Source: Dasyornis broadbenti
Lineage: Eukaryota > Chordata > Aves > Passeriformes > Dasyornithidae
DNA length: 64,000 bases
Direction of reading: 5' to 3'
Assembly: GCA_013397935.1 (NCBI GenBank)
Contig: VZRN01004713.1
Location: forward strand, 372,551 to 436,550
Below are positions 23,283-35,362 of this stretch, in pieces (position 1 is the stretch's first letter; the number at the start of each line of letters is the position of its first letter). Position numbers and translations under genes: made by a program. A model generated the notes under the pieces. It was given only the letters and a program-made list of their open reading frames with translations. It was not told the origin of the DNA and searched no databases.

Positions 23283-26200
23283 CTCCTCCCCCTCCTTGCC
23301 GTGATGATTCCCCTGAAGATCCAGGCTGGAAAACACAGGGGTGTTCCAAGGAGAACCCCGTGAGAGTCTGGCAGGATTCCCAGGGAGCAGGGAATTGTGG
23401 GATTCAGGGAATTCCAGCTGCTGAGCTCATCCAGGAGCAGATGATGGGGGCTTGGATCCGTTTTCTCCTGGATTTCCATGAGGAAGGGGAATGTGGGTGA
23501 GCAGACCCTGCCCTGGATTCGTGGCGGAGAGTCCCGAGTAACAGAGGATTCAGGCTGGAATAAGGGGAATTCTATTCCTGTGGAATGGGAATTAATCCCC
23601 TCCCAGCACAGATCACGAACTTCCAAGGCCTGGGGAAGAATCTGCCTGGGAAGAATCTTTTCTGGATTCTTTTCCAGTTTCTCGGAATGGCTTCTCCGTT
23701 CGGAGGGTGAGGCAGGAGGTGCTGTGCTCCTGCGTGGAGGTGCCAGACGAGATAATTAAAACGATGCCTTGATGAAATGAACCTTTTAATTGGACCTGCA
23801 GATTCCAGAACATTCCCTGTGGCTCAGCCAAGGGACAGAGCCGTGTCCGTGCCCTGTCCTCCCTCCTCTGGAGCTTGGCTCCATCACACAGAGCTCGGGT
23901 TTGTCGGTTTTAATTAATTAATTACACCCAGCTATTAAAAACGTGGCTTGTGCCAGTGTTCCGTGAACCACTCCCTCACTGGAAAATGGAAAGTCCCTGG
24001 TTTTCATGGCTTGTCACCTGTGCTGCTCCGTGCCCAGCTGCAGGAGGGAGCACAGGACCTGGCATTTTCCCATCCCAAATCCTGGTGACCTCCGCGCTCC
24101 TCGTTCCAGGGCACTTCAATAATTCTCCCTCAGCGGCAGCGACTGACGGGGGCTGTTTTAAGGGCTGGACGAAAATGCGCGATTTGGAGCCGTAAATCAC
24201 CGTGGTTTTATTTTCATCCACGCGGGGCTGGGGCTCTCTGGCTGCTGGGAGCCAGAAATCCACAGCCAGGCCGTGCCAGGGGAGATCGGGCTCCGTGCGC
24301 TCCCAGCAAAGCCCAAATTCCCGATGCTTTCTCCTTCCCAGTTCTCACCGGGGCACCTCATGATTTGCTGCAGCCGAAGCAGCTGCGCGTTGCTGTAATT
24401 CTGGATTTCATGCATCTCCGGCAGTCCAGGGTGAATGCTAATTTGAGCTCCAACTCCTTGGGATCGGGTTGATTTCCTCATGGTTGGGTGAAGCCGGGAT
24501 GTTTGTGAGCTCATACGTGGCCTGATGTGGAAACAAACGGGGTGTTTCGTACAGTAACAGCGGGGATTTTGGGGTCCGGTGCTGCTGAAAGCCCCAGCAG
24601 AGAATTTCTGAGCTCCTCAAACATTTGCAGCTCCTAACTTTATTTTGGATTGGGAGCTGGGCTTTTCTAGGATGCGTCGTTGTAGGGGAAAAGGACATTT
24701 TAAAATAGGAATAATAGGCTAAATGCACCCTAATTTTGGGACAGTTCTGTTGGCGTGTTTGTCCTTGAACAGCTCTTGCTTTAGAGGGCAAACTGTTCGT
24801 CCTGGTGCCGTTTGTGGATCCCGAATTATCCCCTGGAGAGCGGATTATGTTTTCCTGCCGTACATTTTCCCTTGGAATGACTATTCATAGCTCCATGCCC
24901 TTATTCCAAGAGGTTTGCCTCAGCAAAATCCCACTGATTTCAGGGCAGTTGTTCCTGCTGCTGATCCTGAATCCCAGGGCTGGGATGGGGGAGGGGCGTG
25001 AGTTTCCCTGGAATCGGTGGCACATTCTGGAAGCAGAATTTTGGGATCTGCTGCCAGCCCTTCCTGCGTGAGGAGGTCGGGGAGGTGATTTGTCTGCCCT
25101 AAGTTTGGCTGTCAGGGAGGCAGGAATCCAAGGAATCTTCCTTGGGCACTTCCAGAGCGCCAGGATGCCAAGAAACAGCTCCTGGAATTGCAGGAAAATG
25201 GGAATAAATCCTCCCCGTGCTTGAGCAGGGGAATGTGCTGATCCAATTGTCCTGGGAGCTGGGACATCTCTCCCAGAAGGAGTGGATCAGGGAGAGATGG
25301 AATTCCAGGGCTTTTATTTCATCTGGGATGGGATTTTTTTTAACCTAGGAATCCTAATTTATAGCGACATGTCAATATACAGACATTCCTGTACTGCCCT
25401 TTCTGGAAATGAACAGCAAAGCCTTAGGGAATTGCTACCAAAATTCCCTGATGGACTCTCTGGAATGCATTTCTTGTCCACAACCTCATTATTCCATGGA
25501 TTTTCCTCTCCTATTGAGAGCTGTCTAATAAGTTAAGTGCACTTTCCTTGGGATAATGAATCGTGTGGGTGGATTTGGGCTTTTTTAAAAAAAAAAAAAA
25601 TATTAAAAAAAAAAAATGCAAGTCCAAAAAGCTGTATTTAAAAGTATTTTTGCTAAGGAGTGCTGGGCTGAGATGTGGACAGTGAAATTCCGGATGGGAT
25701 CATTGTGGATTTCAAGCAGCACCTCGGGCTGGAATCTTTTCCGTGAGCTTTGGCAGGACTGAGCTGGTGTGGGTGCAATGGGCACAGTGACCCCCACCCT
25801 GGGAACACCTGCGGGCCCAGGGGGCTCTGGAGATGGATCCGAATCCCAGGAATTCCCTGGAATCTGCCGGCATTCAGCGGCCTGGCTCCCGTGGAAAGCT
25901 TCGCCTGGGATCCCTGAGGCTTGGAGCAGCAGAAGGGTTTTTCTGGAGTGATCCTGGAGCTGAGGGGTTTCAGCACCGGGGTTTTCTTGGGATGAGCACT
26001 GGGAGAATTCGCTCCCGAGGCTGCAGGGGGCAGGAGTGGGATCAGCCACTCTCCCACCCCTGAGGAACCACTTTGCTCCCTGTGCCATCCCAATCCCAGA
26101 GCTCTCCTGGCCGCAGGAATCGTCTGATCCCAAATCCCGGTTTTCAGGCATCACAGTTAAACTGACTGCTCTGGAATTCCCCCCTCTCTCCCTTTGGATT

Positions 26201-26829
26201 ATTTCCAAAGTGCCCTTCCCAAACAGCATCTCCCCATCCCCTGGGAATTCTCAAACCCAGAGGGATTTTTCCAGCCCATTACCTGCATGTTCCTGGGTGG
26301 ATTTCAACTGGAAAATATCTCATCCTTACAGGCGCATCCCTGCCTGTTCCTGCCTGCTCTGCCTCGGGATTCTGGTTCCTTGCCTGGGATTTGGCTGCCA
26401 AGGAGTGCAGCAGGGGACAGGCGGTGCCTGGGGGGAGAGGGAATGAGCAGTTCAGTACAGGAGACACGAAATCCTGGGGCTTTTAGGGCATCACTGGCAG
26501 CAGGTGATTGCTATTCCAAATCCATTATTCCATTGGAATCCATTCTTCCGAATGGACTTGTGGAACGTTTTCTGACTGCCCGTGCTCCAAGTGATTTTTT
26601 TTTTTTTCTTCCGTTTCCATTCGTTTCTGTGTTTATATCCTTTTATTCTAGTGGATGTTGTGGATGTTGAGTTCCCTGAGCAGCTCAGGACTCAGCCAGG
26701 TTCATTCCTGGGGTTTTTCTGCACCAGGATCCTTCCCACTCCCATTTCCCAAAGCTTTGCTCCCAAAATCTTCTCTGACTCACAGCTTTGGCACTGAAAA
26801 GCCTCAGGAATCTTTGAGTCCTTCCTTTG

Positions 26830-26975
26830 ACTTCAAAGCTCATCCCATCCCACCCCCTGCCCTGAGCAGGGACACCTTCTCCTCTCCCAGCTTTTCCAAG
26901 CCCCGTCCAACCTGGATTTGGGCACTTCCAGGGATGGGGCATCATCCCTGAAGGAGGAAACTCGTGGTGATCCGT
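26830..26975 (-). mobile_element. CR1 LINE fragment, minus orientation
   Basis: The plus strand reads the reverse of CR1: CACCCCCTGCCCTGAGCAGG, GGACACCTTCTCCTC, CCAAGCCCCGTCCAACCTGG and CACTTCCAGGGATGGGGCAT. It is truncated at both ends and has no coding capacity. Confidence 0.85.
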
Positions 26976-29228
26976 GTCTTTTTGGAGGGAAGGGAATCCT
27001 GTGGAGAGGAGGAACATCGGGATGTGACAGGGGGATCTCGGCGTGGCTTTAAATCCCTCATCGCTGACAGGGAATGAAGGGGAATTCCTACACCGGGAAT
27101 TCGCTCCGCCCTGGATCCTGTCTTTTCCCTGCTCCAGGAACGGCTGCAGCGGCTGGAAAGGCAGAATTAATTATCCCAAAGGCATTGAAATCGGGAATTT
27201 GTGGTGTAAATCGGGGAGTCAGTGCCGGCGTGGGGCCGAGGCAATGGAGTCTCCGTGTGTGAAATGGGAAGGGTGTGTTGATAATTAATGGCTGCTGCCC
27301 TAATTAGATCCCTCAGAGCTTCCCGTGCATGGTCCCGACCTTCCCGTGGCTCTTGTTTTCCACACTCCCTTTCCACGGGCTCGTGGAGCCGTTTAACACC
27401 CGGCTCGTTAATTAATGAGAATTAATGAGTTTGGTCACGGAGCGCTCGGGTCACTCCTTGTTCCCACGTGCGCCCACACGGAGGGATCTCCATTTGTGTG
27501 GAGAATCTGGGAATGCTCATGGAATTTGGGATGCTCTGCCCCCCTCCTCCTCCTCCCCGCCACGGGATGAGCAGCATTCCCAGGGCTTTGCCTCTTGGAG
27601 AGGGATTCCCGCTCACCAGCGTTTCCGACACAATTCGCTCAAACTTCCATGAGTGTTTCCGTGCCAGAAACACGAATTTTTTGGGGAAAAGTTGAATTTT
27701 CAAGGTCGGGTGGGTTGATGAAGTGAGGATTATGGGATGTGCTGAGGATGAGGAAGGATGCAGCTGTTCCTGCTGGAATAATGAAAACCCATCAAAACTC
27801 TCCTGCGTGTTCCAAACTTTCCCAGAATTCCCCAGATCAGGGAGGGAGGAGAGGCTTTGTCCAGGCACCGCCTGATTTTTGATGGAGCTTCATAAAGGAG
27901 CCCTTAATGAACATTTTAACCTTTCCTTCCCCAGGTGCAAAGCAGCTCCCAGGAAATTCCCTTTGGATGTGTCCTTCCCATCAGTTCAAAAATGGGATTT
28001 TGGGAGCGACAGGAGGCACGTGGGTTCAGGCTGCTGGAGAATGAGGGATTCCAGTGATTCCTGATGGGACTTTTATGTCTGGGGGGGTTTTTTTTAGCGA
28101 ACGGAGAAAAATGGGGAATTTTTTTGGTGAATAAGATCTGCAAGCGTATTTCATTGTGGATCTTTTAAAATACGTTCTCTCGATATGAAATATTAATTTT
28201 CCATGGTAGGACGGAATGCCCTAAAGTCAATTAAGGTATTAAAGTCAATCCTTCCCTTAATTTGCCTCCGACTGGAAGCAGATTCCCAGGGGATGCTGGA
28301 GTTTCAGTTTTAGAGAAGAAGTGGAATTGCTTTCCCACAGGGATGATGGCGAGGAAGGCTCCCCAGCAAATCGAATTCCTGAGCTCAGGTGTTTTCCAGG
28401 AGCACAAAAATCGCCCCCAGAGAGTCCAGTCTGTTCTCAAAGGAAACATTAAACACAAATTCCTGATCCCGGGCTAAAATAATCCCTGCACAGAGTGCCC
28501 TTCGGCCTTCCTGTGGAAAAAGCAGCTCTTAAAATGGAATATGAGTTCTGCTGCGCTGGTGTGGGCAGCTCCTGTGGTTTTCCAGGAGGAATTCCCTCGG
28601 TGTCACACGGCTCAGCATGCAGGGCCTTGGAACACGACTCCAGGGATATTTTGAGATTGCAATTTAATCCGTGATTGACTTTGGAAAACGAAATACAACC
28701 CCAGGAAGAGCCTGGAGCGGAGCAGGGGTAACTTCTGGTCACTCCCAGGCTGGAATAAAACAACTTTGTTATCCTTTATTTTTCCTTTTTTTTTTTTGCC
28801 TTGGGATTGGCAGGAAAACGGGAGCACGGAGCCTTTGTGCACCCTCCTTTTCCAGCTCTGTCAGGGATGGGGAGCTGAAAAAACCCCAAACCTGTGCCAG
28901 AAAGAGGGAATTTCCATTCCCTGCTAGAGTGGGAGTGTGACATTTCCCGGGCAGGGATGGAAAACGGGGAAAAGCAGGGATCCAGGCTGGGTTTGGGTCT
29001 CCCCAGGTGCCGGAGGGTGCCAGGATCCGGGGCCGGGTGCTCTCAGGGGTCACTGCCCCGTTGCTCCATTCTTACACACAGCTCCCGACACCAGCCCAAC
29101 CGTGCCCCCTTGTGTTAATTCCCTCTCCTGAGGGCCCAGAGCAGCGGCAGGAAGGAATTAAAGGAATCTTCCGTGTGTGGATGTGTGTTTGTGAATAAAT
29201 ATTTACGGCCTGGCCGTGGAGCAGGAGC

Positions 29229-29420
29229 GATTCCACTCTGTGCTTTCAAATGTAGAAAAAAAACCACATTAAGATTCCACTCTGCCACTCCGTGGTTTAA
29301 GATTTAGACTGCATTAAATTTGATTCCACTCTGCCACTTCGTTGTTTAAAATTTCGACTGCGTTACGTTTGATTCCGTTGTGTCATTTTGTGCTTTCAAA
29401 ATCCGAATAAAGAGACGAGA
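29229..29420. repeat. ~49-bp tandem repeat just upstream of PPM1L exon 2
   Basis: GATTCCACTCTG begins at 29229, 29273 and 29322, with a variant GATTCCGTTGTG at 29371, so the steps are 44, 49 and 49 bp. Within each unit there is a GTTTAA(G/A)ATTT block and an ACTGC(A/G)TTA block. The last unit ends in an AATAAA. It lies about 200 bp upstream of the exon 2 acceptor, inside intron 1. Confidence 0.75.
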
Positions 29421-29613
29421 TTTGGTTGTTATTCCCCAAACCCATCAGCTGGGGTGGGGCTGTGCTTGATCCGGCGTGGGTGACGTTTCCAGACTGCCAG
29501 GAATTCCCTGACGGAGATGGGGCTGTCCCTCAGCTCAGGGGGGTTTGCTCCGTGCTGTCCCCAGCTCCAATTAACACAAATTCGTTAATGAACCTCTCCT
29601 CTCTGCCCCTCAG

Positions 29614-29788
29614 TCTGCAGCAGAGTACGTGAAGTCGCGCCTGCCCGAGGTCCTGAAGCAGCACCTGCAGGACTACGAGAAGGACAAGGAGAACAGCGTC
29701 CTGTCCTACCAAACCATCCTGGAGCAGCAGATCCTGTCCATCGACAGGGAGATGCTGGAAAAGCTGACTGTGTCCTACGATGAAGCAG
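29614..29788 (+). CDS. PPM1L: PPM1L coding exon 2 (protein phosphatase 1L)
   Basis: This exon encodes about residues 134-191 of PPM1L, a PP2C-family (PPM) Mg/Mn-dependent Ser/Thr phosphatase. The mammalian enzyme dephosphorylates stress-kinase pathway components such as TAK1 and ASK1 at ER membranes (established knowledge). The translation starts SAAEYVKSRLPEVLKQH and ends LEKLTVSYDEA, nearly identical to the human protein as I recall it. The acceptor is a pyrimidine tract ending CCCCTCAG at 29613. The donor is GCAG|GTGAGG, leaving one base of a Gly codon (phase 1). A second AG seven bases downstream (TCTGCAG) could act as an alternative acceptor, but it would break the known reading of the exon. 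The exon supplies the helical part after the first metal-binding motif. That motif is encoded by exon 1, outside the window. Confidence 0.96.
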
Positions 29789-30037
29789 GTGAGGCGGTGC
29801 TTCTTTACAATTCACGTTTCACTGCCCAAAAAATCGCTCGTTTTCAGGCTTTCGCCAAACGCCTTGTGCAGGTTTTGCACTTTTGTCCTCGTTTTTGGGG
29901 AATGTTCTTCCTCCTGAAGTCAGGCTGGGCTGGGAGATGTTCTCCATGAGTGATGGGGTGCCCAGGGGCTGAGAGGACACAGCTTTTCCTGCCAGCACCG
30001 TGTGGTGATTGATCTCCCTGCATTGTTTCTGGTTCCA

Positions 30038-30175
30038 CTTGCTTTTTGCTCTTTTCTCCCTCACAAACCTCTGCTTTTTCCTCTTTTCCCCTTCACAGAT
30101 CTCTGCTTTTTCCTCTTTTCCCCTTCACAAATCTCTGCTTTTTGCTCTTTTCCCCTTCACAAATCTCTGCTTTTT
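30038..30175. repeat. 32-bp pyrimidine-rich tandem repeat, four copies
   Basis: Units of 32 bp contain CTCTGCTTTTT, then (C/G)CTCTTTT, then CCCCTTCACA(A/G)AT. The first copy is the most diverged. The array begins about 250 bp downstream of the exon 2 donor and is strongly biased to C and T on the PPM1L sense strand. Confidence 0.85.
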
Positions 30176-33074
30176 GGGTTTTCCCAGCTAAGAGTGGCCT
30201 GGGCAGGCACAGAACCTGGTTTGAAACACGCCAGGATGGGCAGCCAAACCCAGGCAATTCTGGAGGCATTTTAGCAGGGCAGTCCCAGAGGTTTTCAGGT
30301 TTGATATTTGCTTTTTCCAGCGTTTTGTTTTCAAGCGGTTAGAAATGTGCCCTGGCTTTTGGATCCCTCAGACTTCTCCTGATTCAGTCATTTCCAGTCA
30401 GACAATAAACACACACTCGTGACGTTTTCCACTGGTTTTCCAAACTAACCCCCGGTATATCCTGAACCTTACCGAGTTTCTTCGTGATTCAATTAAAACT
30501 GCCTGACAATCTTGTAAAGAAAGGCTCAAACAGCAAGAGCAGCTCACGGTTTGGTGCTGGATTCCCATTCCCAGCAGAGATGGCTGCAGGACTGGGGGTG
30601 TGAGCAGAGCTCTGAGCTGCTGCTCTTGGTTCTCCTCTCGTGGCTGAGCTGGACCCCACCATCCTTCCCCGAGCTTTTTTCCTCTTTCTCTGCCATCCAG
30701 CCTTTCCTTGGAACACAAAAATGGAGTTTATCCTCGCCTGTGTCCCCATTTTGCTTTTTCTCCTTAATCCCTGGTGGTTTTTCCTCTCTAACTCCCCTCC
30801 TCCCCTTGGGTGCTGAGCTCAGCTCCAAGTTTTCCTCCAGTTGCTTTAGCAGAAGCCTGGAGCTTGGAATTGGGTTTTTCCTCCTGTTTGGGTGGATTTG
30901 CAGCCCTGGGGTCACTCCTTGCTTTGGGCAAGTGGCACCCCGATAAAATTGCCACTCTGAGAGCTCCTCGGATCCTCCAAAAGTGAGCTGAGTTTGGCCA
31001 CTCCAGCTCCTCTGCAGTTATTTGGATTTATAGGAGTTTGTCAGGAAGGAGGAAATGCAGTGAAATTACTGATTCCTGTCAGAAGGAAAAGAAAGTGTTG
31101 GTTTTTTTTTTTTTCCTTTATGGAAATCTCTGTGTCTGTACAGCGAAAATAAAGATAAAAACTGCCTGAAACACAGGTTTGGGGATTTCTCTCACCCAGC
31201 AACAATGATGTGGAAATGAGAAGCTCCGTAATAACTGGGTTAGAAAATCCCCAGCACACGTTCAGAGCAGAGAGGCAGCACAGCTGGAAACGAAACCCCA
31301 AAATTCCAGCTTCCCAGGCAGGTGGAGACAGCTCCAGAGATAAAAACCCAGCAGTGGAGCCCCCCGTCCTTGTCACTGTGTCCCTTATTTATGCTAAGGG
31401 CAGAAACGGCTGTACCTGCCCTCGGAAGCGAGAGCTGATGGTGAGCAAAGCACGAAAAATGGGCAATTAAAGAGAATTCAGCTGGTGATCCTGGCTGTTC
31501 CAGCCACGCCAGCACTTGCTGGTGGCATTTTCCTTTTATTGGTTTTTTTTTTCCCAGACCAAAATCAACGCAATGAGGAGCTCAAGGTGCTGGTGGGGCA
31601 TGAAAAATGAGGGGAACGATCTTTCAAAATTGGCAAAATGAACGCGGTGGCGATGAAAGGAGAAAATACAATTTTGTCTGGCAGGGAATTGTGGGAGGGA
31701 TCACCCAAACCCGTCCTGGAGCTTTGTCAAGGGTTTGATTTCTGGAATGATGAGCAGGTGGAATTCCAGGGGAGCTGGAAAGGGAGGTGGATGAGGGGAT
31801 CCAAGGGCTCAGAGCTGATTGTAGCAGAGGCTGCATGGAGGGAAGCACTTCCACACTTTCTCCAGCCAGCAAACCTTTCCCATCCCTCCTGGAAGAGCCG
31901 TTTCCCGCCCCCAGGTAACTCCTTTCTTCCCAAAGCGGGTCAAGTTCAGCTGCATCCAAAATAAAGCTCAGATGCTCTGGGTTTGGCACCATCTTGGGCG
32001 CTAATTTGGCTTTTCTGGCAACATCCAACTTTAGTGAAGTGCAGCTTTGATGGACTCGACATCCCAGTGTGAATCCTTCCCTCGTTTTGGGAATCTTTCC
32101 CTTCAGGAAATCCATCCATCAGAGCTGCAGCTCCAAGGAGTTTGTCTGGAAATAGTCGAATACCGGCAAGATTTTTAGTGAGGTTTGAGGAAGGAAGCTT
32201 TGAAAAAAAAAAAAAAAAAACGAAAGGAGGCCAAAAGTGACAGCTGGGTACAAATCCTCTCCTAATCTCTAAATCCTTTATTTCAAAAGTGGCGTTCTTG
32301 CCTAGCTAAGGCTGGGGTAATTTTGCGCAAGAATATTTTCTCCCAGCAAAAGCTTTGTTGGCTCTGAATCCCGTTCCTTTGATTGCCAGCATCCCTAAAC
32401 ATCTGAGGTGGTCAGGGCTCTGCATGAATGCAAGTTGAGGTTGTTTAAAGGCATTTTGGCATTTCACTGTGGTGTTCCAGGGAATTCCAGCCTGCTGGGA
32501 GATGCTGGAGGTGGATTCGTCCCGTGGGCAGTGGGTTTGTCCCTCATGGATGGCCCCTCTTCCCCAGGAGTCCTGGAGAAACTGAGTTTCTTTATTGCAC
32601 AGCAGGAAAAGATGGATTTCATTTTTCCCTGCTGTCAAGCAGTCCAGGGAGCTGTGGCTATTCAGGAATTGCATCCAGAGCCGGGTGTCAGCCCCTAAAT
32701 GGATTTTCTGAGCTGGGGTTTGCTGGGGTCTGGGGTGAAATGGAGTTGGGAGCTGCAGTGGAATTCCCTTTGCACTGGGATGATTTTTCATCAGGATGAG
32801 GGAGGAATCTCTTGATGATCCCTGTCAAAGCAGCCTGGAAGATGGAGAGGCCGCCCAAAAGGGTTTCCATTTTCCAGTAATTCAGTTTTGGCACCTGATG
32901 AACGAAACTCCCTTCCAGCTCTTGTTTTCCCACCTGGAAAACACTTTCAGGTCTGGAAGCATCCACAGAACGCATCAGTCTGGAGGTGCACCCCAAACAC
33001 GGGGAATATCAGATGGTGAATGGCGAGCAGGATTGGTTGTGCGGGGTTGGATGGGATTTTTAAAGGAATTCCTC

Positions 33075-33265
33075 TCTGGGAGGGTGGGGAGGGGCTGGGA
33101 TGGAATTCCCAGAGCAGCTGTGGCTGCCCCTGGATCCCTGGCAGTGTCCAGGGCCAGGCTGGAGCAGCCTGGGGCAGTGGGAGATGTCCCTGGGGGTGGC
33201 ACTGGATGAGCTTTAAGATCCCTTTCATCCCCAACCATTCCACGAGTCTGAGATCCAATTAGAAA
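33075..33265 (+). mobile_element. CR1 LINE fragment, 3' end, plus orientation
   Basis: It carries the CR1 blocks GGGTGGGGAGGGGCTGGGAT, CAGAGCAGCTGTGGCTGCCC, TGGAGCAGCCTGGGGCAGTG and TTTAAGATCCCTTTCATCCC, then a degraded tail. It resembles the copy at 10535-10745. The G-rich part also fits a G-quadruplex pattern. Confidence 0.87.
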
Positions 33266-34766
33266 TAAAATGATTCTCTGTTTCAAATATCAACCCATAA
33301 AATAATCCTTAATACAGCCAGGTGGGAATTGTTCCATGGTGGAAATTAAGCTTCAGTCTCAGAGATTCGAAGTCATTTCTCTGTATTTCCAAGAACCTGA
33401 TGTTTCTTTTAATCCCTTTTGAAAGAAGGGAGTTTTTAAATTTCCGGGAGGAAAGCACATTATGGTGAGATATTAAAGAATTATGAGACCTTGAATTGGC
33501 AGAATGGTTATTTTTAGGTCCAGGCTTTACAGAATTGGGTTTTTTCCGAGGAATTTTGTTACCAGAGAAGCAGGAGGTGCAGGGCATTGTAGGAAAGACC
33601 AGCACTGAGGGATTTGGGATGAGTGCCTGGATGGTGTCGGCTCTTTGGGCCCACAAACCTTGAGGAAAAGGAGGTTGGTGCTTTAAAAATCCCCATTTTT
33701 GGAAAGTTTATTTGCAGTTTATTCATTCACGGGCAGTTAGCGCAGTAATTTGCCAAAATGGTGTGTTTTGGAGATCATAACAGCATTTTCTCTAATCTGT
33801 GCTGAAAGAAATTATTACTTGAACATTCCAGGAACTGAGAAAGGAGGGAAGGAGTGAAGTCCCTGGTTTGTCCCACCAATTCCTGCAGGTTCCCTCCCTG
33901 CTGGAACATAAATGAGAAGGGAATGTCTGCTCCTGCTTGTACCATTCCTGATTTTACAGATAATCCCTGGAGAATTCGATGTATTCCTCTGCCTTTGCAT
34001 TGGGGTTGTAGGGTCACTTGGAGGGCACCGGGAGCACCGTGGTCTTTATGGCCTCCCACGACTTTTTATCCGTGTTTCTCTCACTCCTGCCTATTCCACG
34101 GGCAGTAATCACAGCTTCGTTGGAATTTCTGAGCGTGTGAAATGGAAATGCAGGAGACCCAGGAGGGGCTGAGGCAGATGGGCCCAGAGGGCAGCGCCGT
34201 GCACCAGAAACCATCCCATTCGTGCCCTGCAAACTCCAGGAGTCCCGATTTTTTAGGATTTAAAGTCCCTGGAAGGGAAGTGGGAATGCGTGGTTGGTAA
34301 ATGAGAGCTCCATGAGGCGCAAGGTGCCGGCTGCTGGAGAATAAATACAAACACAGGCCTGTGGTTTGGCTTATCCAAACGGCTCTCAATAATTCTGTTC
34401 CCTGCTGGGGGTTATTGAAGCTCAAAAATATTAATTCCTGCTTAATTACTGTGTGAACTGCAGCTCGAGCTGTGTTGGAAGGAGATAGGGATGGGGTCGA
34501 TGAGTTGGGTTCGTTCGGGTTTTAATCAATCCAGGAACTGGAATTTCTTGCCCTGAGGTGACTCCAGATGCATCCCTGTCCTGAGGGTGCCTCAGAGCTC
34601 GGCTCTCCCGTGGGATCAGGCAGAAATAAACCTTTGGAACACAACTTGGCTGTTTGATTGACACCCCTCACGGGATGGTTGCCGTGGGAACGGGCAGCGT
34701 TTGTCCCTCGGGCCTGGGCAGGGATTCCAGCAGCAGCAGCAGCCGCGGGAATTTGGGTTTGGGGCC

Positions 34767-35362
34767 TCAGAGCCCAGACTGGAGCCCCAGAGCCCAGACT
34801 GGAGCCCCAGAGCCCAGACTGGAGCCCCAGAGCCCAGACTGGAGCCCCAGAGCCCAGACTGGGGCTCCAGAGCCCAGACTGGAGCCCCAGAGCCCAGACT
34901 GGAGCCCCAGAGCCCAGACTGGAGCCCCAGAGCCCAGACTGGGGCTCCAGAGCCCAGACTGGAGCCCCAGAGCCCAGACTGGAGCCCCAGAGCCCAGACT
35001 GGGGCTCCAGAGCCCAGACTGGAGCACCAGAGCCCAGACTGGAGCCCCAGAGCACAGCCTGGAGACCCACANNNNNNNNNNNNNNNNNNNNNNNNNNNNN
35101 NNNNNNNNNNNNNNNNNNNNNNNNNNNNNNNNNNNNNNNNNNNNNNNNNNNNNNNNNNNNNNNNNNNNNNNNNNNNNNNNNNNNNNNGGGCAGCGTTTGT
35201 CCCCAGAGCCCAGACTGGAGCCCCAGAGCCCAGACTGGGGCTCCAGAGCCCAGACTGGAGCCCCAGAGCCCAGACTGGAGCCCCAGAGCTCAGACTGGAG
35301 CCCCAGAGCCCAGACTGGAGCCCCAGAGCTCAGACTGGAGCCCCAGAGCCCAGACTGGAGCC
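34767..35362. repeat. 20-bp GC-rich minisatellite interrupted by an assembly gap
   Basis: The unit AGCCCAGACTGGAGCCCCAG is repeated head to tail about 14-15 times before the gap and about 8 times after it. The main variants are GGGGCTCCAG in place of GGAGCCCCAG, and AGCTCAGACT after the gap. Copies are very similar, which indicates recent expansion or homogenisation. Twenty bases is not a multiple of three, so all three frames are open. The large Gln-Ser-Pro-Asp-Trp-rich frames across it are therefore repeat artefacts. It lies in PPM1L intron 2. Confidence 0.95.
35072..35187. other. Assembly gap (116 N)
   Basis: An unbroken run of N sits inside the minisatellite. The base before the run follows GGAGACCCACA, and the first bases after it, GGGCAGCGTTTGTCCC, repeat the unique sequence found at 34692-34707 just left of the array. 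Confidence 0.99.

Larger units (their letters stand above)
1..29613 (+). other. PPM1L: PPM1L intron 1 (3' part), no coding sequence seen
   Basis: This stretch lies upstream of PPM1L exon 2 and is read as the downstream part of its first intron. The first exon should encode the N-terminal membrane segment and the first metal-binding motif (DGHGG) of the phosphatase, and neither appears here in any frame, so it must lie left of the window. Open frames in this stretch are short, lack homology I recognise, and several are made by simple repeats or CR1 pieces. The intron starts in an A-rich tract (1-33) and contains the repeats listed separately. Intron 1 is also by far the largest intron in mammalian PPM1L (established knowledge). 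Confidence 0.75.

Noticed and set aside
25603..26229. 208-codon minus-strand frame
   Set aside because: No domain, typical of low-stop GC-rich intronic sequence, and a second frame overlaps it on the same strand.
1..29613. Search for PPM1L exon 1 or another gene within the long left interval
   Set aside because: No frame encodes the membrane segment or the DGHGG motif, and no other known protein was recognised.
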